Source: Dipteronia dyeriana
Lineage: Eukaryota; Streptophyta; Magnoliopsida; Sapindales; Sapindaceae
Length of the DNA: 64,000 bases
Direction of reading: 5' to 3'
Assembly: GCA_032871835.1 (NCBI GenBank)
Contig: CM065297.1
Coordinates: forward strand, 25,181,598 to 25,245,597
The translations under genes and the position numbers were made by a program. The notes below the pieces were generated by a model that saw only the letters and a program-made list of their open reading frames with translations, was not told where the DNA came from and did no database searches. Every line of letters starts with the position of its first letter. The stretch's first letter is position 1. Below are positions 23,618 to 35,925 of the stretch, piece by piece.

Positions 23618-24435
23618 AATTAATATTACCTTCATCCTTCTTTTTCTAAGACTTTGGGCAATTTCTTTTCCAATGTTCTTTTTACCACAAAAGAAACACT
23701 TCCCTTTGATCTTAGTTACTTTATTTGTCTCCTTCTTGGTAGGTCCTAGTTTCTTTTTCTTATGATGTTTCTTGACCTTCTTACGGGTCTTAACAGTAGC
23801 AACTTTACCTACGGTATGAATCTCTTAACCCTTGCCTTTCGTAAGGATTTTCTCGACACTTTGAACAACTTGCATCAGGTCTTACAAGGTGTATTTCTTA
23901 TTATTCAAGGTATATTCCAACTTGAATTGATCAAAGGAATCTGATAGTGAGTTGAAAATCATGTCAATTTTGGTCTCACTATCTATCTCAGCACCATTAA
24001 GTTCAGCAATGTTGAGATGTGCTATGACTTTCATCATGTGATCTTTCACAGCCTGTCCAGGTTTCATCCTAAGATTCATGAAAGCAGTCACTGCCTCTCT
24101 CTTAGTCATCCTGGACCTCATAGCAAACATCTCCTTAAAGACATCATTATATCGGCAACAGTCTCCATTCCTTCTTGTTGTTATTGCAACACATCGGAGA
24201 TGGTGGCCATAATGTAACATTCTGCCATCTCATCTGAAGACTCCCACTATTGATACGCATCTATTTGCTCCTGAGTAGATTCATTAGTAGGAGTAGGTGG
24301 TTTAGGAGTCCATAGAATGAACTTATGCTTTTTGGATTGCAATAGAAGCCCAATTTTCCTTTTCCATGTGACATAATTATCACCAGTTAAAGTATTGTCC
24401 TTTAAGATAGGGTCATGATTTCTGAACAATAACAA
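23618..24435 (-). pseudogene. Ty1/copia gag (UBN2) remnant
   Basis: The minus strand reads LTGDNYVTWKRKIGLLLQSK, then ECYIMATISDVLQQQQEGME. Next come MTKREAVTAFMNLRMKPGQA and IDMIFNSLSDSFDQFKLEYT, the ordered core of UBN2-type copia gag. A basic region and a CCHC-like start CFFCGKKNIG follow near 23680-23700. A stop lies after DAYQ, and there are frame changes between segments. Directly upstream of the first segment is a tgttcag that could be a splice acceptor. Pol is absent; the Tat-like LTR fragment abuts the end. Confidence 0.75.
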
Positions 24436-25784
24436 AAATTATATAAGTAAATAATCATAATAAAGCACTTTCGAATATTTATCTTGAATTATAAATAATT
24501 CAATCGTAAAAATCAAGGTTGATCCAACTCCTATAAATGTCGCGCCTCCCTTGGGAGTTCGCACCATTTACTAGTTGGACTAGGTCTCACCTAATTGTTA
24601 ATATAACAACCAACGTTTTCAATTTTAGCCTTGCAATTTTATTAACAAGAACTCTTGGGAGGATATTAATAAAATTACATTGAGTGTGTTACCAAGTTAT
24701 CGACCTTTAATATAATCCCTCACGAATATCCCTCATTTGGAAGTAGATATTGTTTGGACTAACTGTCTAGTTTATCATTGTAAGGAAGTATCTTCCTAAA
24801 TTCCATTCATGAATACCTCATGGGAGTTTATTAAACGAAACATAAAGCTCAACTAAACTTGGAGGCCGTAGGTGTTCCAAAACACCTTCTCTCACTCAAT
24901 TGTTTAAGGCGTGTGATCGAATTCCATAGAATGATTTACCAAGTTCTCTAGATGCCAGTTAGATACCTAAATCGTTCAATGCATGTTCATACCAAAAGAG
25001 ATATATGAGCGGCACTCCTATTCTATATGACATGTTATCAAACAACGACAAACATTGCAATATTTACAAAAATATAAATAGCTACAATTTGGGTCCATCC
25101 TACAAAAGTAAGTAAATTACATGTCCTGGAATACAAAAAACTCCTTTCTTGGAGAACAAGTCTTCATGCGACCTTCGTCGTTTGGACTCCCTCGGCTGCC
25201 TTCCTTGGGCATGCACATCCTTGACCCCTTCCCAGGGGCGTGTGCATGCCACAACCCCATAACGGGCTGCCAAGCGCAGCCCATGGTTTCCATAGGGTTG
25301 CCATGCGCAGCCCATGCCATAACAAATGTGGCAGCGTGCTCGTCGCACGCACGTTTGTTGTTACGACTCGCACAGTCCCAAACTTGTTTCGGTTGCTCCC
25401 AATTCTTCAAACATTCGAGCCTTCGATACTTGAATGTATTACAGAAGATTTTAAAAAAAAATACTGCAGTTTTTTTTTATTACAACATAGTGCAGTATTT
25501 TTTTATTACAAAAAAAAAAAAAAAACTTAGCAACTACCAAGAAGGAAATTATTGCGATGATAGGCCACCCTTCTTGTTACCATCCCAAAAAAAAATACAT
25601 TGAAATTCTATGACCAAAATTGAGCAATAACAAACCACATATAAAACATATATATATATATCCACACATTCCAATGTAAATATATATGCGAAGACCTAGA
25701 GTGTCATCTCTTTCTAAAACATGCATATATACAATAAAAAAAAGATTCACATAAACATACATCAATTAATCAAGGGTACAACCA
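24436..25784 (-). other. Leader between copia primer site and gag, no gene recognised
   Basis: About 1.35 kb, longer than usual for a copia leader. It includes a GC-richer patch (25190-25400) with repeated cgcagcccatg and poly-A/poly-T runs (25450-25530). Frames open on both strands of this patch show no known domain, so I do not call them genes. Confidence 0.4.
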
Positions 25785-25797
25785 GCCTCTGATACCA
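25785..25797 (-). other. Primer-binding site (tRNA-Met type) of the minus-strand copia element
   Basis: The minus strand reads tggtatcagaggc, two bases after the LTR end CCCTTCA. It fixes the element as minus and the LTR at 25800-28030. Confidence 0.7.
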
Positions 25798-25799
25798 AT

Positions 25800-28030
25800 T
25801 GAAGGGAAAATTGCGCAGCGGAAGTGTGAAAAATTAAAAAGTAGGGTTTCGGTATAAATAAAAAAAATTCCCTTTTAAATAACAAGAACCTTAACCCTAG
25901 ATTAATTGATGTATATAAAAAATATTGTACCTTTTTCTCGTGACGATTGAACTAGCGCCAAATTAAATACCCAAGATCTTCCAATCCAATCGCGAACGAG
26001 AATCACCTAGGAGTGTGGGCTCTCTTTCTAAAATTGTATACCTGAGGATGGAAACAAACAAAATCCTTTTCTTTGTTAGTCACAATAAGCCTCCAAGAAG
26101 AAAACAAAGAACGTTAGGTCACTTGTGAATTATCAATCAATTTGATTGAAACTCGTATGAACCATGATTTGATGTTGTACACAAAAAAATTTAATGTAAA
26201 GGTTACTAGTGTACTATCGAAAACCAAACGTTCTTTCTTCCTTTTCTTCTTTACCGAATCTCACACTATTTCTTAGAGTTGATCGAATTTTTTTCTAGAG
26301 TAAAAACAAATTTTTCTCCCAAAATTCTTATGGTTGCCGAATTCTCTTCAAATAATATATATATGCTGGACGAAATCTCTTACATATATATAGGGCTGGC
26401 CGAAATTCAAGATATATATATATATAGGATCACAAATCCATTCCTAAGAAGGATTTACTTGGTGGGTAAGAATCTTATCTTTAGGTTGATTTACTTGGTG
26501 ACCTAGAATCTTTTTCCAAAAAGAATTCCTTCCTACACCAAGACTCCTAATCCAAATCAATAGTGTATTTGTAACCATATTAAAGATTTCTTAATTTAAC
26601 TAGATAAATAATTCCTTTTATTTATCTACTTATCAAATATAATCTTTAGTATTCATTATACTACCAACAATAGTTTAATATTAGGAGACATTCTCCTACT
26701 AGAAACATGATTTTGACTTTTAATTAAATAATTAATTAATTACCAAATTAATTAATTTCCATTTAATTAAATGATAAAATAAAAATATTATAATTAAGCT
26801 AAACAATATAGCTTTGCCGCCCAACACCATATATGGGCCATTATATTATTTTTTCGATTTTATTAAATCCAGTGGACATTAATAAAAATTCCACATGTGA
26901 ACTAGACCCATTCTTACAAAAAGAAACAAGTCCACATTCCTTAATTCCCCTAAATTGGTCCAGTAGAAAATATCAAGTGATCCATGCAAGTTCGTGTGGG
27001 TTGAGGATCTTGGCGGGCTATCTAAATTTAATCTCCAGTAGACACAGCCCAATCACAATCAACAAATGATTCACTTAGACCCGATCTATTAATTTTAGTT
27101 CATTCCACTAAAGAACTAAAATTGAACTCTTAAATAAAGATAGAATAAGTTAATATTCTTCATTCATACCCTAGACAATCTTAATGGAGAAAGTGTATCC
27201 TCGTGAAGAATATCAGTAATCGCCAAGAGCTCATAGACCGCCTATAGCTCTCCAAGTTACCATATTTACTCATATGACCACATTTTGAACTTGAATATTT
27301 TGACTTGTCCAGAAGCCATGTTTCAATAGACACTATCGAAAACTTAACGTTATATATCCAATACCTCAAAACATCCAAAAGATGATATTCTACTCTCATT
27401 TCATAAATGAAGTCACGATGTCCGTATCTATAAATGAAGTCCTCTATCGATTAACAAATGAATACCATAAAACTATCGATAATAGACTATGCTATATAAT
27501 CGTACTCATTGATAGCTCAAATGATAACACTTGCAACCATAAGTCTGTCATTTATCTCAGGGTTGAGATAGACTCTCTGATTGTCTTCAAGTGAAAAACT
27601 TTTATCCAATGACGGTTTTGGATAAAGTATTTCACTGTGATCTTATTCAATGCACCTAGTGCACTTGATTTTTTTTTCCCAAAGACACCACACTTTGATG
27701 ATTTTAGACTCATCATAACACATATGACCCCACTCAAAAGCTAGCAAAAGAATCTACAACTTCGACAAGATAAAGACGCCCAACCTTTATCTTAAGTTGT
27801 GAATATTATTCAAGACGAAGTAAAGAATTGTGTCTACCTCATACATATCTAGATGTATGAACAATTCTTCTTTTCTCATAGTCTTTTGACCTTATGATTA
27901 TTTATTTTTGACAATTATAATAATTAAACTATAAATGCTATAAGATTTGTTAAACTATATATCACTTTATTAATATGAAAAGATTGTCAAATACATTATT
28001 ATACTCTTGTTATCGAGCATAATCCCAACA
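25800..28030 (-). repeat. 5' LTR of the minus-strand copia element
   Basis: On the minus strand it runs from TGTTGGGATTATGC to TTCCCTTCA. It is about 2.2 kb, AT-rich and without coding capacity. No partner LTR remains in the window, so the element is truncated and its target duplication cannot be checked. Confidence 0.6.
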
Positions 28031-28480
28031 AAAATAACATCAGTTGTTTTTCTTGGTCAAGCAGAGCGCCCACCCCCATTTCTAGGCAACATAGTTAGAA
28101 AGTAATGTGTCAGATGGTTGATTCACGCATCGACTCCCCCTGGTGGCCTCCCTCTCCAACTCCATTTTGTAGCACCTACATATCTACTACCCTTATGGAT
28201 TCACCAGTAGCCTGCTCCTCTACCTCAGTCTGTGCAACCTCAGCAGATATCTCTACCTGAGCTTGATCATCTTGTCCCTCCACCACTTCCCTAACGGAAG
28301 GATGGGTACCTGTTACCTCCTTAAGAGCAGATTGGTCTTTTGCCATCTCAGCAAAACCAGACATAGCTTCAAGGATACATGTCATCTCTTTAGAAGTAGG
28401 TATTTCCTCCACTGCATCGATAGACAAGGTTGGGTGACAACATGGTTTCCTACCTGAAGTTGGTCCAGCAACTCAGAAAA
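28031..28480 (-). pseudogene. Tail of a Tat-like antisense ORF (fragment)
   Basis: The minus-strand open stretch 28176-28427 encodes a Glu/Val-rich piece (VREVVEGQDDQAQVEISAEV) like the acidic tail encoded at 30900-31530. The flank cccatttctaggcaaca near 28075 matches the end region near 30860. This appears to be the end of another copy's antisense ORF, joined to the integrase region that follows. Confidence 0.4.
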
Positions 28481-28739
28481 ATGTTTAAGGGTTTCCAGAT
28501 TGAGCCGACACCTCGACAGTAAAACCTTCGGGCGAACGTCTTAGTAAAAATAGTTATGAATGGGGGTCAAGCCCTAACTAGGACAGTACCCTTCTAGGTG
28601 ATCTCCTAATCTAGCATATCAGTAGGAAAGGAAATCTGCCCCGTTGAGTGATTACCTTATTAGACCCGATAGCAGTTATCTCCAGGAGGGAAAGCTTATC
28701 GAAGACCCCGACCAAGCTTGAAAAATCAAGTGGTTGTCC

Positions 28740-29840
28740 GTCTGATATTACCTGATTGATGGAAACCTCTACAAGAGGGGAAAATCCCTTCCTTTGCTTT
28801 AATATCTGCATCTGGACGATGCCAATTGGACATTAAAAGAGGTACATTCTGGGAACTACGGGAATCACACCGGTGGGGATGTTTTAGCATATCAAGTACT
28901 TCGTATGGGGTATTACTGGCCAACTAATCACCAAGACACGAAAATGTTTGTGAAATCTTGTGAACTATGCCAAAGGACCTCGAATTTGAGCCACCTACCA
29001 CCAGAGCATATGTAATCAATTAGTTCTCCCTACCCATCTGCCATATGAAGGATTGACATGATCGGACCGCCTTCTACTGCACCTAGAAAAGCTAAGCACG
29101 TTATCGTTGTAATTGATTACTTCATAAGATGGGTCGAAGCAAGACCTCTCTCCCAAATTTCAAAAGAGAATACAACCAAATTAATCAAAACCAACGTTTG
29201 TAGGTTCGGAACTCCACTCATCATAATAGCCGACCTAGGTAAACAGTTCGACAATGCTTGATTCAAAGACTTCTGTGAAAGCTTGGGAATTAACCTCAGG
29301 CTCGCTTCAGTAGCTCACCCTCAGACTAATGGGTTGGTCGAATCCACCAACAAAACCATCAAGAAGTTGTTAAAGAAGAAATTACAACAGAAGAAAGGCA
29401 AGTGGGTCGAGGAGCTCCTTGTGGTTCTCTGGGAGTATCAAACAATGAAAAGGATAGCTACTGGATAAACACCCTATTTCCTAGCCTTCAGGGTCGAAGC
29501 AGTCCTTCCCATCGAGCATAACACTTTGAACTTGAGAGCAATGAGGTTAAGCTCCGAGCCATTCTAGACCTTCTAGAAGAGAAAGAAGACCGAGTAGCCG
29601 AGAAAGTAACAGTATACCAAAGAAATATTGCTAAGCATTTCAACAGAAAGGTCAAAGCCAAGAGCTTTAAGGAAGGGAACTTGGTTCTCAAGAAGGTAAC
29701 CCATAATTCTCGGATAAGGTCGGATGAGGTCCTAGGACCAAATTGGGAGGGGGCACAATTAGTGAAAGTAGTGGTCCGCAATGGAGCATTCAAACTTGAA
29801 GACATGGATGGTCGACCCATTGACCATACCTGAACGCTCA
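28740..29840 (+). pseudogene. Ty3/gypsy (Tat-like) integrase, broken
   Basis: In order: an HHCC-like zinc-binding part (HSGNYGNHTGG then CELCQRTS, about 28840-28980); the catalytic core with IVVIDYFIRWVEARPL, then FGTPLIIIADLGKQFDN, where Leu replaces the residue after the second Asp; then LASVAHPQTNGLVESTNK with the Glu. Next come KKKLQQKKGKWVEELLVVLW and a C-terminal part near 29480-29830 read through several stops. Stops occur after the zinc domain, at FDNA* and at ATG*. Integrase inserts element DNA into chromosomes; this copy cannot be made as one protein. No reverse transcriptase is recognisable upstream. Confidence 0.8.
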
Positions 29841-30109
29841 ACATCTGAAAAAGTTTTATCCTTAGGCAAGGAACTCCTTAGCAAACTACCGTGATTTAGG
29901 TGGCAATAAATTTATCAACAGCAATGTACTCCATTTTGATCATCAATAAAGCCTGTTATTAATTTCTCCGTCTCCGATTGTATTCTCCACGAGCTTTTAT
30001 TTCTCCATCTCCGATTGTATTCTCCATGAATAATTTCACCATGACCGCTTTGAGACCAGGGATCAGTCGAAGAAGCCCCTTCACTACCCTTGATGCCTTG
30101 GTTGAGTAC

Positions 30110-30335
30110 CACCCCCCGCTAATAAGGGTCTAAGTATAAGAAAATAGTTGCCATCCAGATCTCGAAACCAGAAGAGCTCGATGGCATTTCGGATGCCTTA
30201 GTCAGTCTACCACCTCTAAGAAGGGTCTGAGAATAAAAGCATAGTTGTCATCCAGATCTCGAGACCAGAAAAGCTCGATGGCATTCCTGATGCCTCAGTC
30301 AGGCTATCACCCCCGAAAATGATCTAAGCATAAAT
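30110..30335 (+). repeat. Tandem duplication of about 105 bp
   Basis: Two successive copies share aagaagggtct, ccatccagatctcgaaacc-like and agctcgatggcatt phrases. A partial third begins near 30310. It lies in the non-coding stretch between integrase and the antisense ORF. Confidence 0.55.
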
Positions 30336-30899
30336 ACATATTTGCCTGTTGGATCAAGGCCGCCATGATAAGATACCTCCCCCAATGCTGGGAGATAGAG
30401 TATCTAGTTAAAGTTTGCATGAGGAATCATCGAAGGTGTGAGACACAATTCAAGGGGACTCCTCCCCAAGATATGAATTCCTACCGATTCTGAAAATTGA
30501 AGCTAAATGTCTACCCAGCTAATAGGTTTATACCTAACAGATTCAGTATTTTTCCTTGACCAGATTTAATTAAGTCAAGATTACAATGAAGGTCGTATCT
30601 AGGTCGAAGTCAGGAGTGGAGCAAGGAGTTTTCAACCAAGTTTGAAATTCATGATCTGGGATCAATCAAAGCAAGCATGAAGGAAATCATAACAAATTTT
30701 CAATAATGATAAGGGAGCCTATCCTCTTGTAAGGCTACATTCATTAATTAGAGAGCCCAACCCCTAATTCCGGGCAACATTTGTAAAGAAGAACAAAAAA
30801 GAATTGATAAAAGATGGTCGTGAATAAAGCGGGGTGCTCATCCCCCTTTCTAGGCAATCAAGATAAGGTCACAACTAGATTATATCAAGCTCCAGCGTT

Positions 30900-32268
30900 C
30901 TCTAGGTTACCTCCAGTTGCTCCTCCTCCTCCTTGCTGATCTCTGGCAATTTCCTTTCCTTCTAGTGGTTGCTCATCTTGGTTGTCCTCTCCTGCCATTC
31001 CATCTTCCTAGGGTTGCATGCCAGCTGACTGTCTAGCAAAGTCCTCCTCCAAGACTACATTGACCGCATTCTGAGGGGTAACATTCACCCCCATCTCCAT
31101 TTACTCACCACCTGACCCTACTCCAGCAAACTCTCAAAGGCTATCCTCGACTCTCTTTTAGACCTCGAGTAGACCCCTCTCCAACTCTATAATGGCTGGA
31201 GCACCTTCCTCAGAGTGGACAAACTGAGCCTCCAAGCTGGTAAAGGCAAGTGGATCATTTTCAGTTTGTATAGGTTGGACCCCGTCAGAAGACTCTTCTG
31301 GCCTCGACCTCGAAAGGATTGAATGGTGGAGAGGAAGATCTGCTTCCATTACTTGTTTCCCAGTTCCAGCCACACTCGAAGGGCCCATACCATTACCGAT
31401 AGGAAGAGACATTTCTGTGACCTTGTCCATAATCTCCTCTCTGTCCCAGTTGGCGATGATAGACAGATCAAAGGTAGAAGGGAGAACATGTGTGGCTTGG
31501 TAGGAGGCGTTAAAAATATCCATCACTGAAAGAGGTATCCACCTCGGTCTGCAGCTTGGCCACCTGAGTGTGCAGATCTTGGTTTTTTATATCCAGCGCC
31601 TTAGGCTACCATTCTAAAAGAGGTAGGCCAGCTCCCCCCCCCCCCCCCCCCCCCCCTCCTCGCTCTCTGATGACCTTGCTCAACTCGCACTTCTCCTTCC
31701 AGAGCATGAGAAAGCCGATTAGATGTCTTTAGAAGCCAAGTGTTAACTGGAGATGAGCAGTTATAGGGCTTTGAGAGCCCATCGGAGGGTGGAGTGAAGA
31801 GGAACCTGACCCTGTTCTCGAGGGCCGCGACATGAATCAGAAGCATGCCTTTAGGAGGGGAGAAGACATTATAATTCTTGGGAGGAACGAAGACGGAAAC
31901 ACTGTCGAGGATGCCATACGTGGCCTTCAAACTATCAATCGACTTCGGGTTAGTGGTAGAATCCGGGATGACCTTGAAGTCGTAGGGGAGAAGTTCCTCT
32001 GGAAGAGTACCAGTAACCTTGACTTGACTTCCAACCGTAGCATTCCCAGGTCCTTATCTGTGTCTTCATTAAAAAAGTTTAAAGGGTCATCGAGTTTGTT
32101 CGAGAACCTGGTCCCAGTAGAGACGTTCATATTCGATCAGCGACGTTGTGGGTTAGGAGGGGAGTCGTCGCTATCAAAGTCTTTTCATGCTCATTTCCCA
32201 TGAGCAAGACTGGAGACCTCTTCACCCTCTACCAAGAAGTCTATGGTATAACCGGTGGATTTTGACAT
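30900..32268 (-). pseudogene. Antisense ORF (aORF) of a Tat-like retrotransposon, broken
   Basis: Begins at ATG 32268 with MSKSTGYTIDF. In shifting frames it then encodes ILDSVSVFVPPKNYNVFSPP and KGMLLIHVAALENRVRF (31790-31930), the pattern of the 'putative gypsy type transposon' domain found in antisense ORFs of Tat elements. A poly-C run (31633-31657) interrupts the frame, and an acidic stretch (31158-31526) follows. It lies downstream of the plus-strand integrase and on the opposite strand, as in Tat-lineage elements such as Grande and Retand. A TATA-like tatttaaacc on the minus strand near 32405 could have served as its own promoter. Its function in these elements is unknown. Confidence 0.5.
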
Positions 32269-32687
32269 GGTGGAGAAAGATTTTGAGTTAGATGAAAGAG
32301 AGATAGAGGTGTTGCTCAAGAAGGCAAAGAAAGAAAAGATTTTTTTGAAAATTTGAAATTTGAAGAGGAAGAAAGCATGGAGAAAACAACAAAGCAACTG
32401 GGTTTAAATAGGAACGAATGGAACAGTAATCTGTGATATAAGTGGCGAGAGCAAACGTGGAAGATAGATCTTCGATGAAGATTGCCTCGATCTCGGAGAC
32501 TGACGTGAAGCAGCCAGATTATTTTAAAAATTTACCAACCCTTACTCGCCACGTTTCATTTACATTTGATGAGAGGATTCTTTCCCCGATTCTGATAACT
32601 GAAAGAAAAGGGAAAATTACCCAATTAATATAGGAAATCTAACTCCAACCCAACTCAATCATTCGTGTTAAAGTCAGAGGGGACTTC

Positions 32688-33523
32688 TGTTAATAGTCAA
32701 ATTTAGCTAAGGATCAAAGGTAAATTTTCTACTCCCCAAGTAAGCATCCGGATTCAACAGGATACCGGGGTTCCTGGGGTCGGGCTATCATACAACCTAT
32801 AAAAGCAAGGCAAAGTCGCCCACACTCTAGACACACTTTAGGTGAAACCAGACGCAAACAGACCAAGCTCCTTGAGTCGACACAAGAGCCCGAAGCAAGG
32901 TCGATATGAGGAGACCTAGCCTTATCAGGGTCAAGATACCTCGCAACCTCCCCAGAAAAACCGCTACCTTTCCCAGTTGTGTAAAGAGGTCCATAAAGGC
33001 ATTGAGCTTGTTCTACCTTGTCACTCCATTTCATCGAGGAAAGAATTGAGTCTATTTAAGCAGGTAGAAGGAAGCTCGTGAAAGCACTGTCATCACTAAA
33101 GAGCACTAACATGGTCAATTCAAGCTATAGAAGAGACTTGGAAAGGTCAGATCAAGCTCCTGGTACCAAGACTAAAACTTAGAGGTACCTCACCATAGCG
33201 AAAGCCATATTTGGTGACCTCTATGATGCATCTCACTGGGGCAGTACACAAGATCACTTTCACTCTCCAACTTGCATTGAAATACTGGGTATGTGCAGGG
33301 CAAGTGATTGGGTCCAAAGAGGAAACAAATTTATCTCCATCCTAGATATTCTCGAGTCCGTCGTTAAGCCAAAGTCAATGACATTTAAACAAAATATCTC
33401 ACCCGATAAAGAGGGATTTGATTCAGAGATTCATGCTGGGAGAATCACGAGTTCAACCTAGTTAGACTACGTATGAATATGCCTAAGAACGAACAAATGA
33501 GGAGGTCGACAACAGATAGAACA
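32688..33523 (+). repeat. Start of the 3' LTR of the Tat-like element
   Basis: The purine-rich agtcagaggggacttc precedes TGTTAATAG at 32688. A TATA-like cctataaaagc occurs near 32796. The right boundary cannot be fixed, and no partner LTR was identified, so the extent is approximate. Confidence 0.4.
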
Positions 33524-33542
33524 GGAGAGAGAGAGAGAGAGA
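33524..33542. repeat. (GA)n microsatellite
   Basis: Nine to ten GA units just left of the ggtacc-rich stretch. Confidence 0.85.
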
Positions 33543-33599
33543 AAAGATTCGCCTTGGCCTAAATTATGTCCACAAAACACAGCTACCATTGTTATCTAC

Positions 33600-34940
33600 T
33601 TCTCGAGGAGAAACTATGGTTCTGGTTGTGTATTCTAGTAGTGAGGTACCTTAATGTACTGGTCTATTTTTGTTGGCCTTGTTCTGGTAGGCTGGTACCT
33701 TCTTGATACCATTCTTCTTACTAGGCAGGTAGACATGTACCCTAGATATGTCCCAAAATGGTATCGCGGTACTCTGGTACCGGGCTGGTGTTGTGGTACC
33801 TAGGTTCTAGGCGGGAGGTATCGTGGTAACTAGGTACCAGGTAGGAGGTACCACGGTACCGGTTCTGCTTGATAACTGGTAGAATGTGGGAGGTGGTGCT
33901 AACTTTTTATCAGTCCATGGTATCAATTATCCCCTGTATCTAGGTACCGGTCCCGATCTAGATTCTACCGGGTAAGGCCTACCAGGTACTAGGTAGATGA
34001 AAAATTATTCTTTAGACCCTAGCCGAAAATGGTTGTTAACAGAAATTCCCTTTGACTTGAACACCGATACATAGTTACGGTTGGAGTCAGGATTTGTAAT
34101 GCTTGAAGAATTTTGTTTGTCGCATCTTATTGGAAATCATTGCTTGAAATGAAAATTGTTCCCAGTATGATTGGCTTAGGCGAATCAGGGTACTAGCCAT
34201 TCTAATATCAGGAGTCCTAGTACTTAGGCGAAAAAGATACAAATAGGCAACCAAGGCCATTTTTATGTTAGGTTTTTATATATAGGTGAAGCATAGGCGA
34301 ATCCGGGTACTTGACATTGCCACAAGCCAAAATTAGTGGTGGTAGACCATAAATGGGTATATTCCCATGGGTGGAACTCCCAGTGCTCTAGTCAGTATAA
34401 CTTTTGATGAACGAGAAAGGTAAGATGTGAAAAACCGGACTGCTCAATTATTTGGGATAAGGCTTCTATGGCCAATATAGGCGCTTCTTATTTCAGGAAC
34501 CCTGGTATACAGGCTAAACACGTAGGCGAATTATGGTATCTGGTAATCCTACTTTAGGAATCCTGGTACCTAAGCAAACTGGCGAAATGATCCCGGTAGG
34601 CCATTGTGCTATCCAGATCCTTCTTGAGGGGGGTAGCCAGGCCAAGGCAGCAAGATGGCGATTTAGTTATCCTGGTCTTGAAGAAGTGACGGGCAACTAA
34701 GGCCACCACTTTACAACATTGGCCTGGTAGGCAACTATGTACTTTCAACCAGACCCTTCTTGGGGATTTTGCCTGACCAAAGCATCTGGGGTGGTGAGGG
34801 GGCTTCCCTTACAAGTCTCTGGTCTCGAGATTTGGCAGAAAACTATACCTTATGAACCAGACCCTTCCTGACGAGGGGTGGTGCCCGACCAGGGTAGCAG
34901 GAGGGCCATTTGGTTGTTCTAGTCTTGAGGCGATCATTAT
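33600..34940. other. Gene-free stretch rich in ggtacc and tggtac words
   Basis: The words ggtacc, ggtaccgg and cctggtac recur irregularly through 33650-34600. After that, phrases such as gaccagacccttcttgagg (34610, 34745, 34860) repeat loosely. No coding capacity was recognised. It grades into the tandem array at 34945 and may be decayed units of a related repeat. Confidence 0.45.
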
Positions 34941-34944
34941 CGAA

Positions 34945-35890
34945 ATACCATGGTGATCCTCTTAGAGGGAGTAATCTAGTATGGGACACTAGGAGTGTTG
35001 TGTATACCTGATGGTCAAGGCGATCCTCCTAGTGGGTTAATCCGGTCTGGAGCATCGAAAGCGTTGTATAGCTCTTCTGGTCAAGGTGATCCTCCTGGAA
35101 GGATTAATCAGATCCAAGGCATTAGGAATGTTATGCAGCTCTCCTGGTCAAGGCGATCCTTCTGGAAGGATTAATTCGGTTTAGGGCATCAGGAGTGTTG
35201 TGTAGCTCTCTTGGTCAAGATTATCCTTCTAGAGGGATTAATCTGGTCCAAGGTAGTATGAGTGTTGTGTTGCTATCCTAGATAAGGCGATCCTCCTGGA
35301 TGGAATAATCCAGTCCAGGGCATCAGAAACACTTTATAGCTCTCCTGGTTAAGGCGATCCTCCTGGAGGGATTAATCCAGTTCTGGGCATCAGGAGTGTT
35401 GTGTAGCTCTCTTGGTCAAGACTATCATTCTGGAGGGATTAATCCGATCCAGATCATCAAAAGTGCTGTGTAGCTCTCCTGGTCAAGGCAACCTTCCTGG
35501 ATGGATTAATCCAATTCAGGGCATCAGGAGTTTTGTGTGCTCTCCTGGTTAAGGTGATCCTTCTGAAGGGATTAATCCAGTCTATGCATCATGAGCGATG
35601 TGTAGCTCTCCTGGTCTAGGAAATCCTCATGGAGGGATTAATCCAGTCCAAGGAATCAGGAGTGTTGTGTAGTTGTTTTGGTCAAGGCGATCCTCTTGGA
35701 TGGATTAACCCGATCCAGGGCATCAGGAATGATGTGTAGCTCTCCTGGTCAAGGTGATCATCCTGGAGGGATTAATTCGATCCAGGGCATCAGGAGTACT
35801 GTGTAGCTCTCCTAGTTAAGGCAATCCTCCTGGAGGAATTAATCAGGTCCAGGTCATTAGGAGCACTGTATAGCTCTCCTAGTTAGCTAT
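34945..35890. repeat. Tandem array, about 14 units of about 67 bp
   Basis: Each unit carries ggcgatcctcctggaggg, then attaatccagtccagggcat, then caggagtgttgtgtagctct (segments given separately). Units differ by substitutions and small indels but keep the period. The array ends just before the decayed MuDR-type transposase. Confidence 0.9.
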
Positions 35891-35925
35891 CAAATGCAAC
35901 ATGCTTTAATTGCGACAATGATTTC

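Noticed and set aside
25117..25603. Overlapping open frames on both strands in a GC-richer patch
   Set aside because: Frames are open in several phases because of base composition and repeats (cgcagcccatg). No recognisable protein family, and the patch sits in a retroelement leader.
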